Shown here: in pieces, positions 22,374 through 33,312 of the stretch | Layout: the number at the start of each line of letters is the position of its first letter | How positions within the stretch are numbered: the stretch's first letter is position 1 | Assembly (NCBI GenBank): GCA_002946415.1 | Contig: NJPS01000065.1 | Location: forward strand, 62,001-126,000 | Length of the DNA stretch: 64,000 bases | Direction: 5' to 3' | Source of the DNA: Rutstroemia sp. NJR-2017a BVV2 | Taxonomy: Eukaryota > Ascomycota > Leotiomycetes > Helotiales > Rutstroemiaceae | Position numbers and translations under genes: made by a program | Notes under the pieces: generated by a model | What the model was told of the DNA's origin: nothing | Seen by the model: the letters and a program-made list of their open reading frames with translations, nothing else | Database searches by the model: none

Positions 22374-23810
22374 CAGGAAGGCCGTCCTCCCCTCCTTGAT
22401 CCAAAATTAGATAATCAGGTGCACAAAATAGAAACATCAAATTCGATAATTAACGAATTATTGGGCCTTGATTGCCGACCCATAGAAAAAAAAGCTTCCA
22501 AGAACGAAAGAAAGAAGCAAAACGGATTCAGACACAGACACAGACACAGCGAACAGGAAAGCACGGCGCGCTGGCTCCACTAACGGGAAGCGGGAATAGG
22601 CCGCCCCGGCATGCCCTTTGCTTTTCTTGCCTTTCGTGCCTTTTCATGCCATGCTCCATTCGATTTATTGGACGAAGCAAAACAAGGAGTTAAGCGCCGC
22701 GCGATCGAGTGGTGGTGGGACATGGCGCATGGGGCTTTTGTGGTAAGCAGGGTTTAGGCGTGGCTTGCATATGGCTTGTGAAGTTGTGGTGTGCTTTTAC
22801 GATTGCGGGGGCTTGATTGGCTGGAACAGGGATATGAACGATCTCCTTAAGCGCTGAGGAGGATATTTGTTCTGGAGATTGAGTTTGTGTGTGCGAGTCG
22901 TTTGATTGGATGGTGGGGGATAGGCTTGGCTGGTGGGTTTATGCGTGCGAATGTGGATGGATTATTGGTTGGAGGGGCGTTGTTGGGATAGGAAAGGGAT
23001 GGGTATGGTATGACGGTCCTCGTGTTGGTTGACTGACCATTGCGTTGCTGTCTCTATCCAACTCGGATTCGGACTGCCCGCAAGGCGGTGCTAGTCGCGT
23101 AGTATGGTATCACGTTGGAACAATCGGTCACAGGCACCGAATATTGGACGGAAGGGCACTGTTCCAGGCAGTTAGTGAGTCAATGGCACAGTTCTGACGT
23201 ATAGGGATTACACGACCGGACATGAAGCCTCCAAATCGAGTGATATCGATGTATTTGCAGGCTTTGCTTGCATCGCAATGTCCGAATGAGGCTTATACTT
23301 CGGAATCCGCACCCAGCAATCAGAATTTCCATGCTTCAAGGCACTTCGAGCCTCGAGCGCTTCTATTCCTCCGATCTGACATATATGCCAAGGAAACCCG
23401 GCCGGATCTACACTCTTCCAAAGGGCAACAGTATTGTCCAGTCGCAAAGAGTCCTAACCGGGAAAGAAGTCTGGGCGTGGGGAATCTTCGTCAGCAAGAT
23501 CCTCTGGGTCCTATCAGGTCGCCGATGTATTTCGTAAAATCCATTTAAATTCTCTTCCAAAGTCATGGGACTGGTGATAAGCTTACGACCAGAACTACGA
23601 ATCACGACTACGAGAGTTGGGCGGACCCATCACTAATTAATCTATTTAACACTTTTGACAAGCAATGCCGATAACTAACCTTCCGTCCCAGCAACCGTTG
23701 ATGACCCTTTCTGCCGATATTAGTTCGAAGGAGTAGAATTATGGCTATATGTTCGGTATTTGCTAATCACATCACACTCATCCGCTCGGTCAAGTCCGAA
23801 ACCTTCGTTC

Positions 23811-23859
23811 ATCATCGCTCATCATCATCAGCAGCATCATCATCATCATCACCATCACG
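23811..23859. repeat. Imperfect CAT trinucleotide repeat
   Basis: A run of cat/cag triplets, translated as poly-His in one frame. Confidence 0.85.
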
Positions 23860-25873
23860 GAGGTAATAAATTGAAATACCAAGTAGACGAAGAGATCAGC
23901 GCAAAGCTACGTGGTTCTCCTCGTTCCTATGCTCGCTCCAGGAAGGAATCCCGTGATTTCCAATATCCGATGCCGCTGGAGCTTGTGGATCCCTTAACGG
24001 ATCCGGTATGCAGAATCTACAGCCGCTCCGTTCCAAAGACTGGGCTGGCCAGGCCGAAAGTTCATTACGAGCTTCGGCAAGTGGCTGTCTTGCACCTTTC
24101 ACCAACTGCCTTTTCCCTTTCCAGAGCTCTCTCCTGCATAGTCAGTGACATATTGTACATGCAAGTCTATCGCGCATTTGTCTTCATGATTCCTACACCT
24201 GCCTACAACAGTACTGGTATTGTGTTCGATGTCTTTCCATGCATGCGTTTTCTGCAGGCCGCGAGAACGGCCTCCTTCTCCATCTACGCGCATCAAAACA
24301 AGGAAGAATTTTCGCTTTTGCAGTGTTCTCAGATCATAAGTACGCAAAAGAAGTAAAGCATCCGCTTGGCTCCCCTCCGAAGGAAGGAGGAAAGCAAAAG
24401 GAGCCTTATACGTTGGCAGAGCTAGCAAATGTACGGATTCTGACGCATCGCCTTTTTACGTTTTCGAGAACAATTCTCGGCTCGTCGATACGAATGCGAC
24501 GAGAGACGAAACGCAAGGGAAAAGGACAATAAACGATGTGAGTGCATCATAGCCAACCTAGCCATGAATCATCATAGGTAAAAAGCGTAGCCCTCTTCTT
24601 ACGACGATGTCTCATGAATCATCTCCAGACGAAGAGGGGAGCCCAGCGCCGCAATTTCAGCAGCCGAGAAAGCGCTCGTGCGCCGGCGGCTCAAAAGATT
24701 GCAGTAGAATTTGGTCAAAGGGAACGCCTCAATCGAAATGGGGTTCCCCACTCTACGTACTCAGTAGCCTCTCGAAGGATTCAAGACTGCTCCACTCCCA
24801 GCCTTGTTCATACATGATTGATAGAGTACAGTACACGCCACGTACATTATTGCAGGCAGTACTGTAGCCTTCCTCACTTGCTCTTCGTAGGGGATCATCG
24901 AGCCTGGTTTCTAGAACCGCACGCGAGTTGGGCTGCAAATTCACACGAAGGATTCGCCAAAGCTCGGGACGGCGAAGTGGGAGGGAGGAAGGTAGGGGAG
25001 GGGAGGGACAGGGCTTTCCAGATTGGACGTGGAGCGGAAATTCCAGCCGCTTTTGTTCTCTTCGCCTTCTTCTTCTAAAGCGTTTGACATCTCCGGTACT
25101 GGATTGCCGCTGCCTGAAATTATCCGGGGTCCTGGTGGCTCGGATTCTGCTTCCGCGAGGGATTTCTGTGGGCTGCGACGAGGCTTTGATAGTGATTTAC
25201 ACGTACTTACTTTAAGTTTGCCTTGCTGTACGCTGGAGATGAGGCTGGGAGCGTTGTTTATTTCGCCTATGCGCGAAGCTTGGTCAATGTTGGCGATTGA
25301 TTTTTGCCTGCTGCAGCGGGTAGATGCTTCCTCACGTCAAATATACGAATTAGGCAATCGTGAGAAGCTTGGGCTTCAGACGATGAGGCTGGGCCGGTGC
25401 CAAGCGCGAGGGGCCTGCGTGTGTTTCGTTCTGACGTTTTGCTATCATGGACCATGGTTCACTCGATATCAAAGCAGCACGAGAATGCGGCCTACGTAAA
25501 GCATCGTGCATCATGCATCGGAGGGCTTGTTCCAGATAATTTGAAACGGAGAAGTATGCCTAGGGGCGGATCAAGTGTCGTCAATCAGGCATCATTTGAA
25601 AAAGACGGATGGCGGCGGAAAATCACGGCAGTTTTTGTATTGAGTATCTGAAATCTGCCTGAAATCTGCCTGCATTCTAGTGTATTACCCCTTTCTCTAT
25701 CACATGGCCTTTGGTTCTCCTAGTAACTTAAGCATTGGTTCTCTTTGCCCATGAAACGCCCTTGATTTCAATCTCCCCCACAATGCCAACCTGATGAATT
25801 TTGCCAAATAGTGTGTGTTCCGCAACCACCTTTGGTAGATCCGGTGAATGCTATCGAACAGAGGATCGAACCC

Positions 25874-26815
25874 TCAGGTGTTGATGTGGTGAAGGAGTTC
25901 CGTGATGGGATCAACGAGCGAATGGGCTTTTAAAAAACCTTTTGTGGCCTTGTTATAAGCTCTAAAGAGTTCCGCTGCAAAGTTATTTGACTCTGTCACG
26001 AGCTTCTCGAACTCAAGCACCTGCTCCTCATATGCTACCCAGCCTGTCCATTCTGCCAATGATGTTGCATGTGGAACGACGCATGCGCCAACCATCAGCT
26101 TGCGAGCCGTGTGGTTTGAAGGAAACTCCATGGCAATCTGCAAATTGGCGTAGGATGGCCAAAACCTCTTATCGGAGTTTTCTCGGATCTCATGTCGGAA
26201 AGCATCCATGATTTCTTTGCTGCAATGTAAATCAAACTGATCGCAGGCCTTGAAAAATCGTAGATACGCGTTGGAGTGGGCATGCGTTGGTCTCGGAGCG
26301 TTCCTGCCTGGAAGTACAAACCTTCCTGTGTACAGGAACTGAACGATCAACTGGAATGTATCGACGGAGGTTTCTGGCAACTCCAACACCTGCTCAATCC
26401 CCTCCTTAAAGGGCCCGTTAAAAGCCCGCTCAAAGTAGGCCGAACGATGACAGAGGAGCGCCTTCGCGAGGGTGAACTTCTTCTTTTCGGCACCGACGAG
26501 AATGTCTACAGTTGGACCTTGGAAGAGCTCAACTTTACTGTAGCAAGACGGTTAGTGTTTGAATGTCGGAAAGAGAAGAGTACATTGAGCCAACCTCATG
26601 AACCTATCTGCGGGAATATCTCCGAATACTTCTTCGGAAACGACTTTCATGCGCTTTGCGGCAGGTTCATTGAGTGTTGGGGACATATTAACGTCGACTG
26701 CACGCTCAGGCGCAGACTTATCGTCGCCATCAACCTTGTCATTAAGAACTGAGACGTCTGTCAAATTGGATGCGGACTTCTGATCAATACTTCGACTGCG
26801 CTTGTTGGAAGACAT
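25874..26815 (-). CDS. BTB/POZ domain protein 3
   Basis: Two exons (26595-26815, 25874-26537) give 294 aa. The intron has an ACTAACC branch site and a CAG acceptor. The junction joins IPADRFM to SKVELFQGPTVDILVG, at the same place and phase as in the two BTB genes near 10-12 kb, so the three are paralogues. The BTB core has KKKFTLAKALLCHRSAYF, ERAFNGPFKEG and LIVQFLYTGRF. Its N-terminus is longer (73 aa before the intron) and contains two basic clusters (NKRSRS and AKRMK), compatible with nuclear import. The donor GTTGGC is weak. The start at 26815 is the first ATG of the exon; upstream in-frame codons lack an ATG. Confidence 0.82.
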
Positions 26816-28307
26816 TCCTGCGGCTTCCAATGTTTCAAAAGGTGAGATCTCGTCGGTTTGCTAGAAGAAGTCGAAGAGAACTGACCTTCGAGTGAGTTGT
26901 GAAGATGAGAGAGATGATAGAGAAAAGAAGTCGGTCGAATCTGTAGCAACAGGAAGTGAATATACTGGTAAGTGGGGCACGTAAGGTTGAAGTGAATACG
27001 AAGCTCTTCGCCTCTGACGGCGCCCTCGAGAGGTATCTTCCTCAACGGAGTTTTTTGATTCTCCTTCTAATAATGAAAAAGTTAAATGGGCTTTGGGCGC
27101 AGAACTGTGCTTTGAACATCGGTCTACCAGATGTGGTCACGAAGTAGTCATGTCTCTTCCATCTATCTGGCTCCCTGGTGCAGAAATAACAGGCCGACAA
27201 CAATCTCCAAAGACATTTGGACGATGGAAACAATACAATACCTTAGAGTCTTTGGGATACTCGTTTAGCAGCAGTAACCAGCTACAATACAGTGTCCCAA
27301 AGGCCTGTTTTTTCTGCCCTGGAGAGTCTGGAGCTGTGTACTTCCATCTCATCTCACCTCATCTCTCCCGACGACATCGCTCAACGTGCTCATTCACCTG
27401 CAATCCAGCAGGCCTCTATATTTCATCCTGCGCACTGAATCCGATCTTTCCTGTCGTTGATCTGTGACAGATATTCTACCGGCCATACTTCATTCCACTT
27501 ACTTAACTCTCTCGTCCTGCCCACAAACCAACTTCAGAGAAATATGAAAAGTTGCATATCTCACCAGACTATCGATTTCTATATATGTTACTTCACCAGT
27601 TCACCAGTTCCCAGAAAGGAACAATTCAACCTGTATTTTGGTTCATATTCTTACCATGGCATAAACACTTGAGCTATTCAAACCCTACCGAGAAGAAATT
27701 AGTGAAGATTTTAGACTTACGGGACAGCCAAGATGGATAAATGTATACAGCAGTAACATGGACAATACAGCAGTAACATGGACACGATATTGCAGAGAAA
27801 GCAAGAGGTCTCCCGATCCCACATACACAACAAGCAATATATACATCACAATAATCACGTGTCCTAATTCTCCCTCTCGGTACCTTTCCTCCCCCTTTCT
27901 TCTCCTCCATATCCTGATCTCAGCCTTCTCCCGCTTATCGATCTCTTCAGCCATCCTATCACATCCTCGCTGAAACCCTTCCGCTGTTATATCTTGCTTC
28001 TTCTCGCTAAACGCAGCGAGGAGGCGCAACAACATCACATATCAACATCTCACTCCATCCCTTCCTTCCCGCAATGATTCCTTTTCCCACGGGAGAAAGC
28101 TTCCCTTGCAGTAGCTATGTAAGACTAGCCCCCTTTCTTTGCATGTTTTTCGATATATTGCATATCTACTGACGAGTCAAAAATATCGAAAAGAAAAGTA
28201 GATTTGTATATTTATATGATTGTCCGTGAACATCCAAATATGTAGGTTAACTCTGAACATCAACATCCATCTTTTCCATCTCTCGGCATTTAAAAAGAGT
28301 CGATTAA
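26816..28307. other. Shared 5' region between BTB gene 3 and the Cys-rich gene
   Basis: Divergent arrangement spanning 1.5 kb. ORFs in it have no support. Two perfect 20-bp copies of atacagcagtaacatggaca lie at 27745-27784. C/T-rich stretches occur around 27880-27960. Confidence 0.4.
27745..27784. repeat. 20-bp perfect tandem duplication
   Basis: Two adjacent identical 20-bp units, apparently a recent duplication. Confidence 0.9.
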
Positions 28308-29517
28308 ATGAAGTCTCCCAAACCCATAACCATCCTCGCCTTCCTCATCTCAACCTCGGCCACAGATGCCCTTCTACACCCGACAACCCATACACTCCAA
28401 TCACACTCGTTTCAACACATTAGACAAGGTTCTCTTACCTGCGCGGAAACATATGGCAGTGGTTCGATAACCTGTGGTGAGAGCGATAGTTTGTATTGCT
28501 ATGATCCCAGTGTGGGAGAGGTGCGTTTTCCTTCGTGTCCTTTGACTTTCTCTCGCTTCTCCGTACTTCCTATCCGGGACTGATAAGCTGCGGAAATATA
28601 TTGGACAAAATGAATGGGTCGTTGGACATGCTGACGAACAGAAAAGACATGTTGCCCCTCAGATCACAGGTACTGCGGGATAGGAAACGTGTGTGCGCCG
28701 ATCAGAGGATTTTGCTGTCGAGAGGTACGGATTTGTCCTTTTGTCCCCATCACCTTCCGCTCCCGACTTCCCTTTCCTTTCCTGCCTTACTCGTCTCTGT
28801 AAGTTGACACACCCACGCCTCAACTTCTAGGGCGAGAATCGTAAATCCTGCCTAGTTCGTCTGTCCATGACAACTTCCACATCGGATTCCACACCCCTGG
28901 CTGAACCAAGCTCGGCCGTCGAGAATGATAGAGATGATAATATGAAATTCAAAGCTGGAGAGAAGCTTTTGGGGAGACAGGACGATGGAGATGAGGATGG
29001 AGATAGCAGTGGGGATGACGATGGAGACGGTGATTCTGATGCAAGTTCCAGGAGTCCTCCACTTTCAATGCAAATTATGGAAGGACCTAACCCGGACGGC
29101 GACGGCGACGACTCTGGAACCTCGGACTCAGATGGCGATATCGATGACAATATCGATGACAATAGTGGAGATTTAGATTCTGATCTAGATTCCTCCTCCT
29201 CACAACTCGCCGCGGGAGTTAGTTCATCACCAACCACATCCGGAACCCCGGTCGCACTCATATTCGACACGTCCGCCTCGCCTACTCTAACTACATCTTC
29301 CACATCCTCAATATCCACAAGCTCACTCCCTCACTCTACCTCCGCGGGATCCAGCTCGTCGGCTTCAACGGGTGGGTCCATCGTTCAGCCATCGGGTACG
29401 AGCTCAGGCAGTGCACCTCCATTCACAGGTGGTGTGAGTGGTGCTAAGAATCCGAGCGAGCCTTGGATTGGAGTCTTGGTTTTGGGTATTTGTTTTGCGG
29501 GGCTTGTCGGCTGGTGA
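28308..29517 (+). CDS. Cys-rich secreted, probably GPI-anchored surface protein
   Basis: Three exons (28308-28520, 28647-28724, 28831-29517), all phase 0, give 325 aa. Residues 1-23 form a signal peptide. A Cys-rich module follows (about residues 44-105): TCAETYGSG, SLYCYDPSVGETCC, YCGIGNVCAPIRGFCC, REGENRKSCL. This CAPxxGFCC pattern is known from fungal secreted proteins of unknown function. A stalk rich in Asp, Ser and Thr follows (strings of DGD and SSS). The C-terminus is a hydrophobic tail (WIGVLVLGICFAGLVGW) with no residues after it, typical of a GPI-attachment signal. I infer a cell-wall or plasma-membrane protein. The first intron must end at AAAAG rather than the nearby CAG to keep the Cys motif in frame, so that acceptor is uncertain. 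Confidence 0.75.
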
Positions 29518-29600
29518 CCAGTATCTGGAAGACCCGAAACTTGTTGCTTTGTAATGTTAGAAAGGAATTGAAATTTCTGAAAACATCAATCCAAGCCCTG

Positions 29601-29807
29601 TTAAAGTGAGGCGTATGGCGAGTTGCCGTTGATGCCCTTCATATAAACGCCCTTGCCAATCCCGGGAATGCCGAAGCTGCCGGTCATGATGTAAACAGCT
29701 CCAGGTGTCAGGTTTTCGATATCTGAATCAACAAGCCTCTCCCCGTCTTTGTGGCATCTTATCATATCAGGCACTTCTCCCCACCCCACGAAAAGCCTAA
29801 TGCCCAA
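29601..29807 (-). other. Unexplained minus-strand open frame
   Basis: An open frame of 68 codons without an ATG at its upstream end; the first ATG is 12 or more codons in. Its composition (NLTPGAVYIMTGSFGIPG) looks protein-like rather than random. It lies just beyond the stop of the SRPBCC gene. It could be a gene fragment or chance; I cannot assign it. Confidence 0.2.
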
Positions 29808-29838
29808 TACCCCCTTCTTCTGCTTCCTCTCCTCCCTC

Positions 29839-30509
29839 TCATTTCATATTCTTAACCTTCCTCCTCTCCACAAACTCCTTCAACTCCCTCGCCGCATCTC
29901 TAACCAAATCATCCAAGTCCTCACTCGCCGTCAACAACGGATAGTAAGCCGCCCACCCCTGCAAAGTTTGCCACGTCCTATACTCGCAAATTCCACTTCG
30001 ACCAATCACCGGCACGACTTCTTGTACTCTCTCTGAATTCAAGAGCCAATCCGGATAGCCGGTGGATTTTGCTGCTATCTTTCTGCTCTTCCGATCTAGT
30101 AACGTGAGTATCATGGGGACTGAGCGGTCTTGATATTCTTCTAAGTGGAACTGAGGGTGGTTTAGTTTGGGGTCTCTGTTGAAGGCGAGGAAAAGAAAGA
30201 GAGAAATACTTTATAAAGTCCCTTCGATCCTACTGTGGGGTGTTTCTCTGATGAAGAGCCCCACGTATATTGGGCGTATCCAGAGCCATAATGCTTGAAT
30301 GAGGATATCACGTCAAAGACCTCGTCAGCTGACGCATTGATCTTGATACTTGCGAAGGCGGTTGCGACGGCATCTTGTTTACTGATGGTTGGGGTAGCCT
30401 TGAGACGTTTCTCATCGACCGAGTTCTGGACGAGGAGAACTATGATGACCAGGAGACAGATGATGAGGAGGATTAGGGATGCATATATGTAGTATGTTAG
30501 GTCCGCCAT
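29839..30509 (-). CDS. Membrane-anchored SRPBCC (START-like) domain protein
   Basis: Two exons (30210-30509, 29839-30150), phase 0, give 203 aa; the intron is 59 bp. Residues 5-28 form one strongly hydrophobic segment (YASLILLIICLLVIIVLLV), which I read as an N-terminal anchor. From about residue 50 the sequence INASADEVFDVISSF, then VGSKGLYKFHLEEY and CEYRTWQTLQGWAAYYPL, matches the SRPBCC/polyketide-cyclase-like helix-grip fold that binds hydrophobic ligands. SRPBCC proteins are usually soluble, so the anchor is unusual. No catalytic residues are evident and the ligand is unknown. It is divergent from SHR3 across 1021 bp. Confidence 0.75.
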
Positions 30510-31530
30510 TTCCGGGATATGGAGCTCGAGGGAGCCACAAAGAATATAGGTAGGACAGACTCGTCGTCTTGTGTAAGTTTGTTTGTATGTAGATTCAACG
30601 GAATAACAAATACGATGTCGAAGTTCTGGCTCGGTCTTAGAGTCTTAAGCTCTGGAGAAGAATTGCGCGGTGAACTTTGATAGATAGTAGGTAAGAATAG
30701 GAAAGGAGTAATACAATTGAGATCCACGTTATACTTGTACCAATATATTACTTTTCTCAAACAAGCCCAATCAATGAAAGTTCGCGATCAATCAATAAGC
30801 AAACGACACCCAACTTTCTCTGCAAACAGAATAATTGTCGTCAAAGCCCGCTCGTCATAAGGCAGAGAAAATTCGAACAAAGAGTTTGGTCTAATCACTT
30901 ATCACTATCACTTACCAGCCACTGGTGCACCGTTCACCACCCGCTCGTACTTCCGACGGCTTGAATGATGAGTCCAGAGTGACGGCGAACGAATTGTCGG
31001 ACTCTCCGGCCTTTTCATTCCACCGCCGAAGAAAGCGCAATGTGCGAGAGAGGAATAAATGCTTACTCGAGTGTTTTCGTACTTATTACCTACACCTTAT
31101 TACCCTCCCATTGCTACCCAATGAGAAGGAGTCTTTATCGGACAGCAGCGTCCCAGTCGAGCTCCCAAGACTTTGCTCTCCACTAAAGATTCGTCCTTGT
31201 TGAGCCCCGTAGTGCAACCGCATTGAGCAGAAGGATGAGCTTGACCTCATTGTGACTTGCGAGTAATTTCCCAATTTCTATCTTTCTGTCTTTCTATCTT
31301 GCTTCCGAAAACAATTGATTGTCATTGATCTGAGACTGACAAGCTTCACCTCGCCTCACCCACCATCCAAGCTTCCACAAGCACCCCACTACTAGGTAGA
31401 TAAGGCGGACGCACGCACACTTCGCACTTCGCACAATTACTTCCTCCATCCTCACTCTCCGAAATATACCACCTTCTGGCCAGATCGTGTCGATTTCCAA
31501 AAAGTCAACAATCACACACAGCCAGTCACA
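30510..31530. promoter_or_regulatory. Divergent intergenic region, SRPBCC gene and SHR3
   Basis: About 1 kb between two start codons. The SHR3 side is C/T-rich near 31270-31530, as in a fungal promoter and leader. No ORF here is supported. Confidence 0.4.
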
Positions 31531-32365
31531 ATGGACCCTTCCAAAGTCTCCGTCTTCAAGACCTACGATAAACCCCGAGGTCAAGGCGGCGCGAGTTCTT
31601 TCGCAACGTTCATGATTATTGGTCGTAAGTACAGTGCATACATAGCTCCCTTACCTCACCTGTCCAATTCCCTCCCCTCCCCTTCCATTATCTTACAAAT
31701 GGTCTACCCCAATTCAATGCTACAATCCAATGCAATTCAATCGCACAGACAGACACAACTGACACTCACCCCTCCTCACAGCAACATGTTTCTTCCTCGG
31801 CATCCTCTTCAGCTCCTTCCCCTACGACTACCCTCTCCTCTGGACCTCAGCCACCACCCCCGATAGCTACTACAGCTTCATCGAAAACCACATCAAATTC
31901 ATGCACGCCTCTCCGCCCATCATCCCGCGTATCCTGCACATCGCCATCTCAGTCGGCTTCATCGGGCTCTTCGCGAAGCTGTTCAAGCCCTCGGAAGCGA
32001 ATCTGCTGTTCGACGGCGCCTCGCTCGTCCTGTACGTCGTCGGCGTCGTGGTGTATATCACGAACATCGTCAAGGGGATGCGCATTGTGACGCTGGGGCT
32101 GTATGGAGAGGCTAGCGCGCCCGAGGGAGAGCTGGGTGTGGGGAGAGAAGACTCGTTGAGGGTTTTGGCTGCGAGTAATACTATTTTGGCGTTGGTGTTG
32201 GTAGGAGTCCTGGTGTTGCAGGCGGGGCAATGGTATGCGGAACGTAAGGAGCAGGATGAGGTGGAGAAGATTGAGAAGGAGTGGGAGGAGAAGAAGGCGG
32301 GGAGGAGTGGGAGTGGGAGTGGGCATGGGCATGCGACAAGGTCAGCTACGAAGAAGAAGCAGTGA
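31531..32365 (+). CDS. shr3: SHR3-type ER membrane chaperone for amino-acid permeases
   Basis: Two exons (31531-31624, 31782-32365) give 225 aa, close to yeast Shr3 (210 aa). The junction restores FATFMIIGPTCFFLGILFSS, the first membrane segment, followed by the family motif FPYDYPLLW. Three more membrane segments follow: around IPRILHIAISVGFIGLF, LLFDGASLVLYVVGVVVY and ILALVLVGVLVLQAG. A charged helical tail ends in KKKQ, which fits the KKXX ER-retrieval signal. In yeast, Shr3 holds amino-acid permeases in a folding-competent state in the ER and helps load them into COPII vesicles; the same role is inferred here. The intron has a CTGAC branch point. Confidence 0.92.
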
Positions 32366-33312
32366 GTGAGTGAGGGGGTGAGTTGATGGAGACGGATGTT
32401 TGAAGAGGTGCCGTTTGTGTATTTAAGGTGATACGGATGAGGAAGACGGGTGGGCTTGGATTTAGATGTAGTAATATTTGTGCATGGGACGTTTGGTGCG
32501 AAGTATTTAATCTATTTCGAAGAAAGCGATACCCTCATGTCAGTATATCATAACACTCCAATCTACAAGTTTCTCAGTCAGTTCCGCATCTAGGTAAGAT
32601 TACCTCTTCCGAGTACTACAGCTTCACTGCTATACAACTTCACTGCCATATAACTTCAATGCCATACAACTTCAATGCCATACAGAATGTCCAGTCCAGT
32701 GCCAATGTGCTTGGGTTCTGCCATGGAAGTCTCCTGACAAGAAACTCGAATCTTCACCAAGCCATTTCAAAGACTATGGGGTGCGGAAACCGTCAGAAGG
32801 TTAAGTTACTTAACATCCAATACTGGATAGAGCTTTAGCACAACATCAAAAGGCATTCCCATTACTCGAGGATATAGTTCAATTGCTGGTACTACTCCAA
32901 GCGATCCTTTCGCCTTGTTATTCCAATCAACCACTATCCTCCCCTAGACTCCAGTCCAACAAATGGTGAAGAGATAACTCCTCCCCTGCCAGATGCGCCA
33001 TATTTCCTCCTAACTCCTCAAGTCTGAAAATTTAGAGATCCGGTGAATGGAAATAGCTAGACCTACTGCCCCGCTGAAATTAAATGTAAAAAACCCTTGT
33101 GCGCCACTCTGTCCATCCAATATCAACCATGCGACCAGTTAGGCACTAAAATACCCTCTTGTCAATCGATATACCCACCTATCCCAAGTATGAACTTCCT
33201 GCGGCCACTCAATATGCGCCAGACTTCACTTCCCACTCGATTCCAAGGAAACTCCCCATCACAATAGAACCCCAGGCACAACCCGCAATACCCCATCGGT
33301 TACACATATTAA
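32366..33312. other. Convergent 3' flanks with short repeat
   Basis: No ORF with support between SHR3 and the 2EXR gene. Positions 32621-32684 hold four 16-bp units (aacttcaatgccatac and variants). Confidence 0.45.
32621..32684. repeat. 16-bp tandem repeat, four copies
   Basis: Four units differing by one or two substitutions (cact or caat, gctatac or gccatac). Confidence 0.85.

Larger units (their letters stand above)
20518..25873. other. 5.4-kb region with no convincing gene
   Basis: Many short ORFs on both strands, none with a domain. The longest plus-strand ORF (198 codons from about 23760) begins at a non-ATG codon and is dominated by a His run from a CAT repeat (23811-23859). I see a few simple repeats and no RNA gene. 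Confidence 0.4.

Noticed and set aside
22138..22440. 100-codon minus-strand ORF with RRIVALSH repeats
   Set aside because: Produced by the octamer repeat at 22319-22373.
23760..24356. 198-codon plus-strand ORF with a His run
   Set aside because: Begins at a non-ATG codon and its His run is the CAT repeat; no domain and no splice structure.
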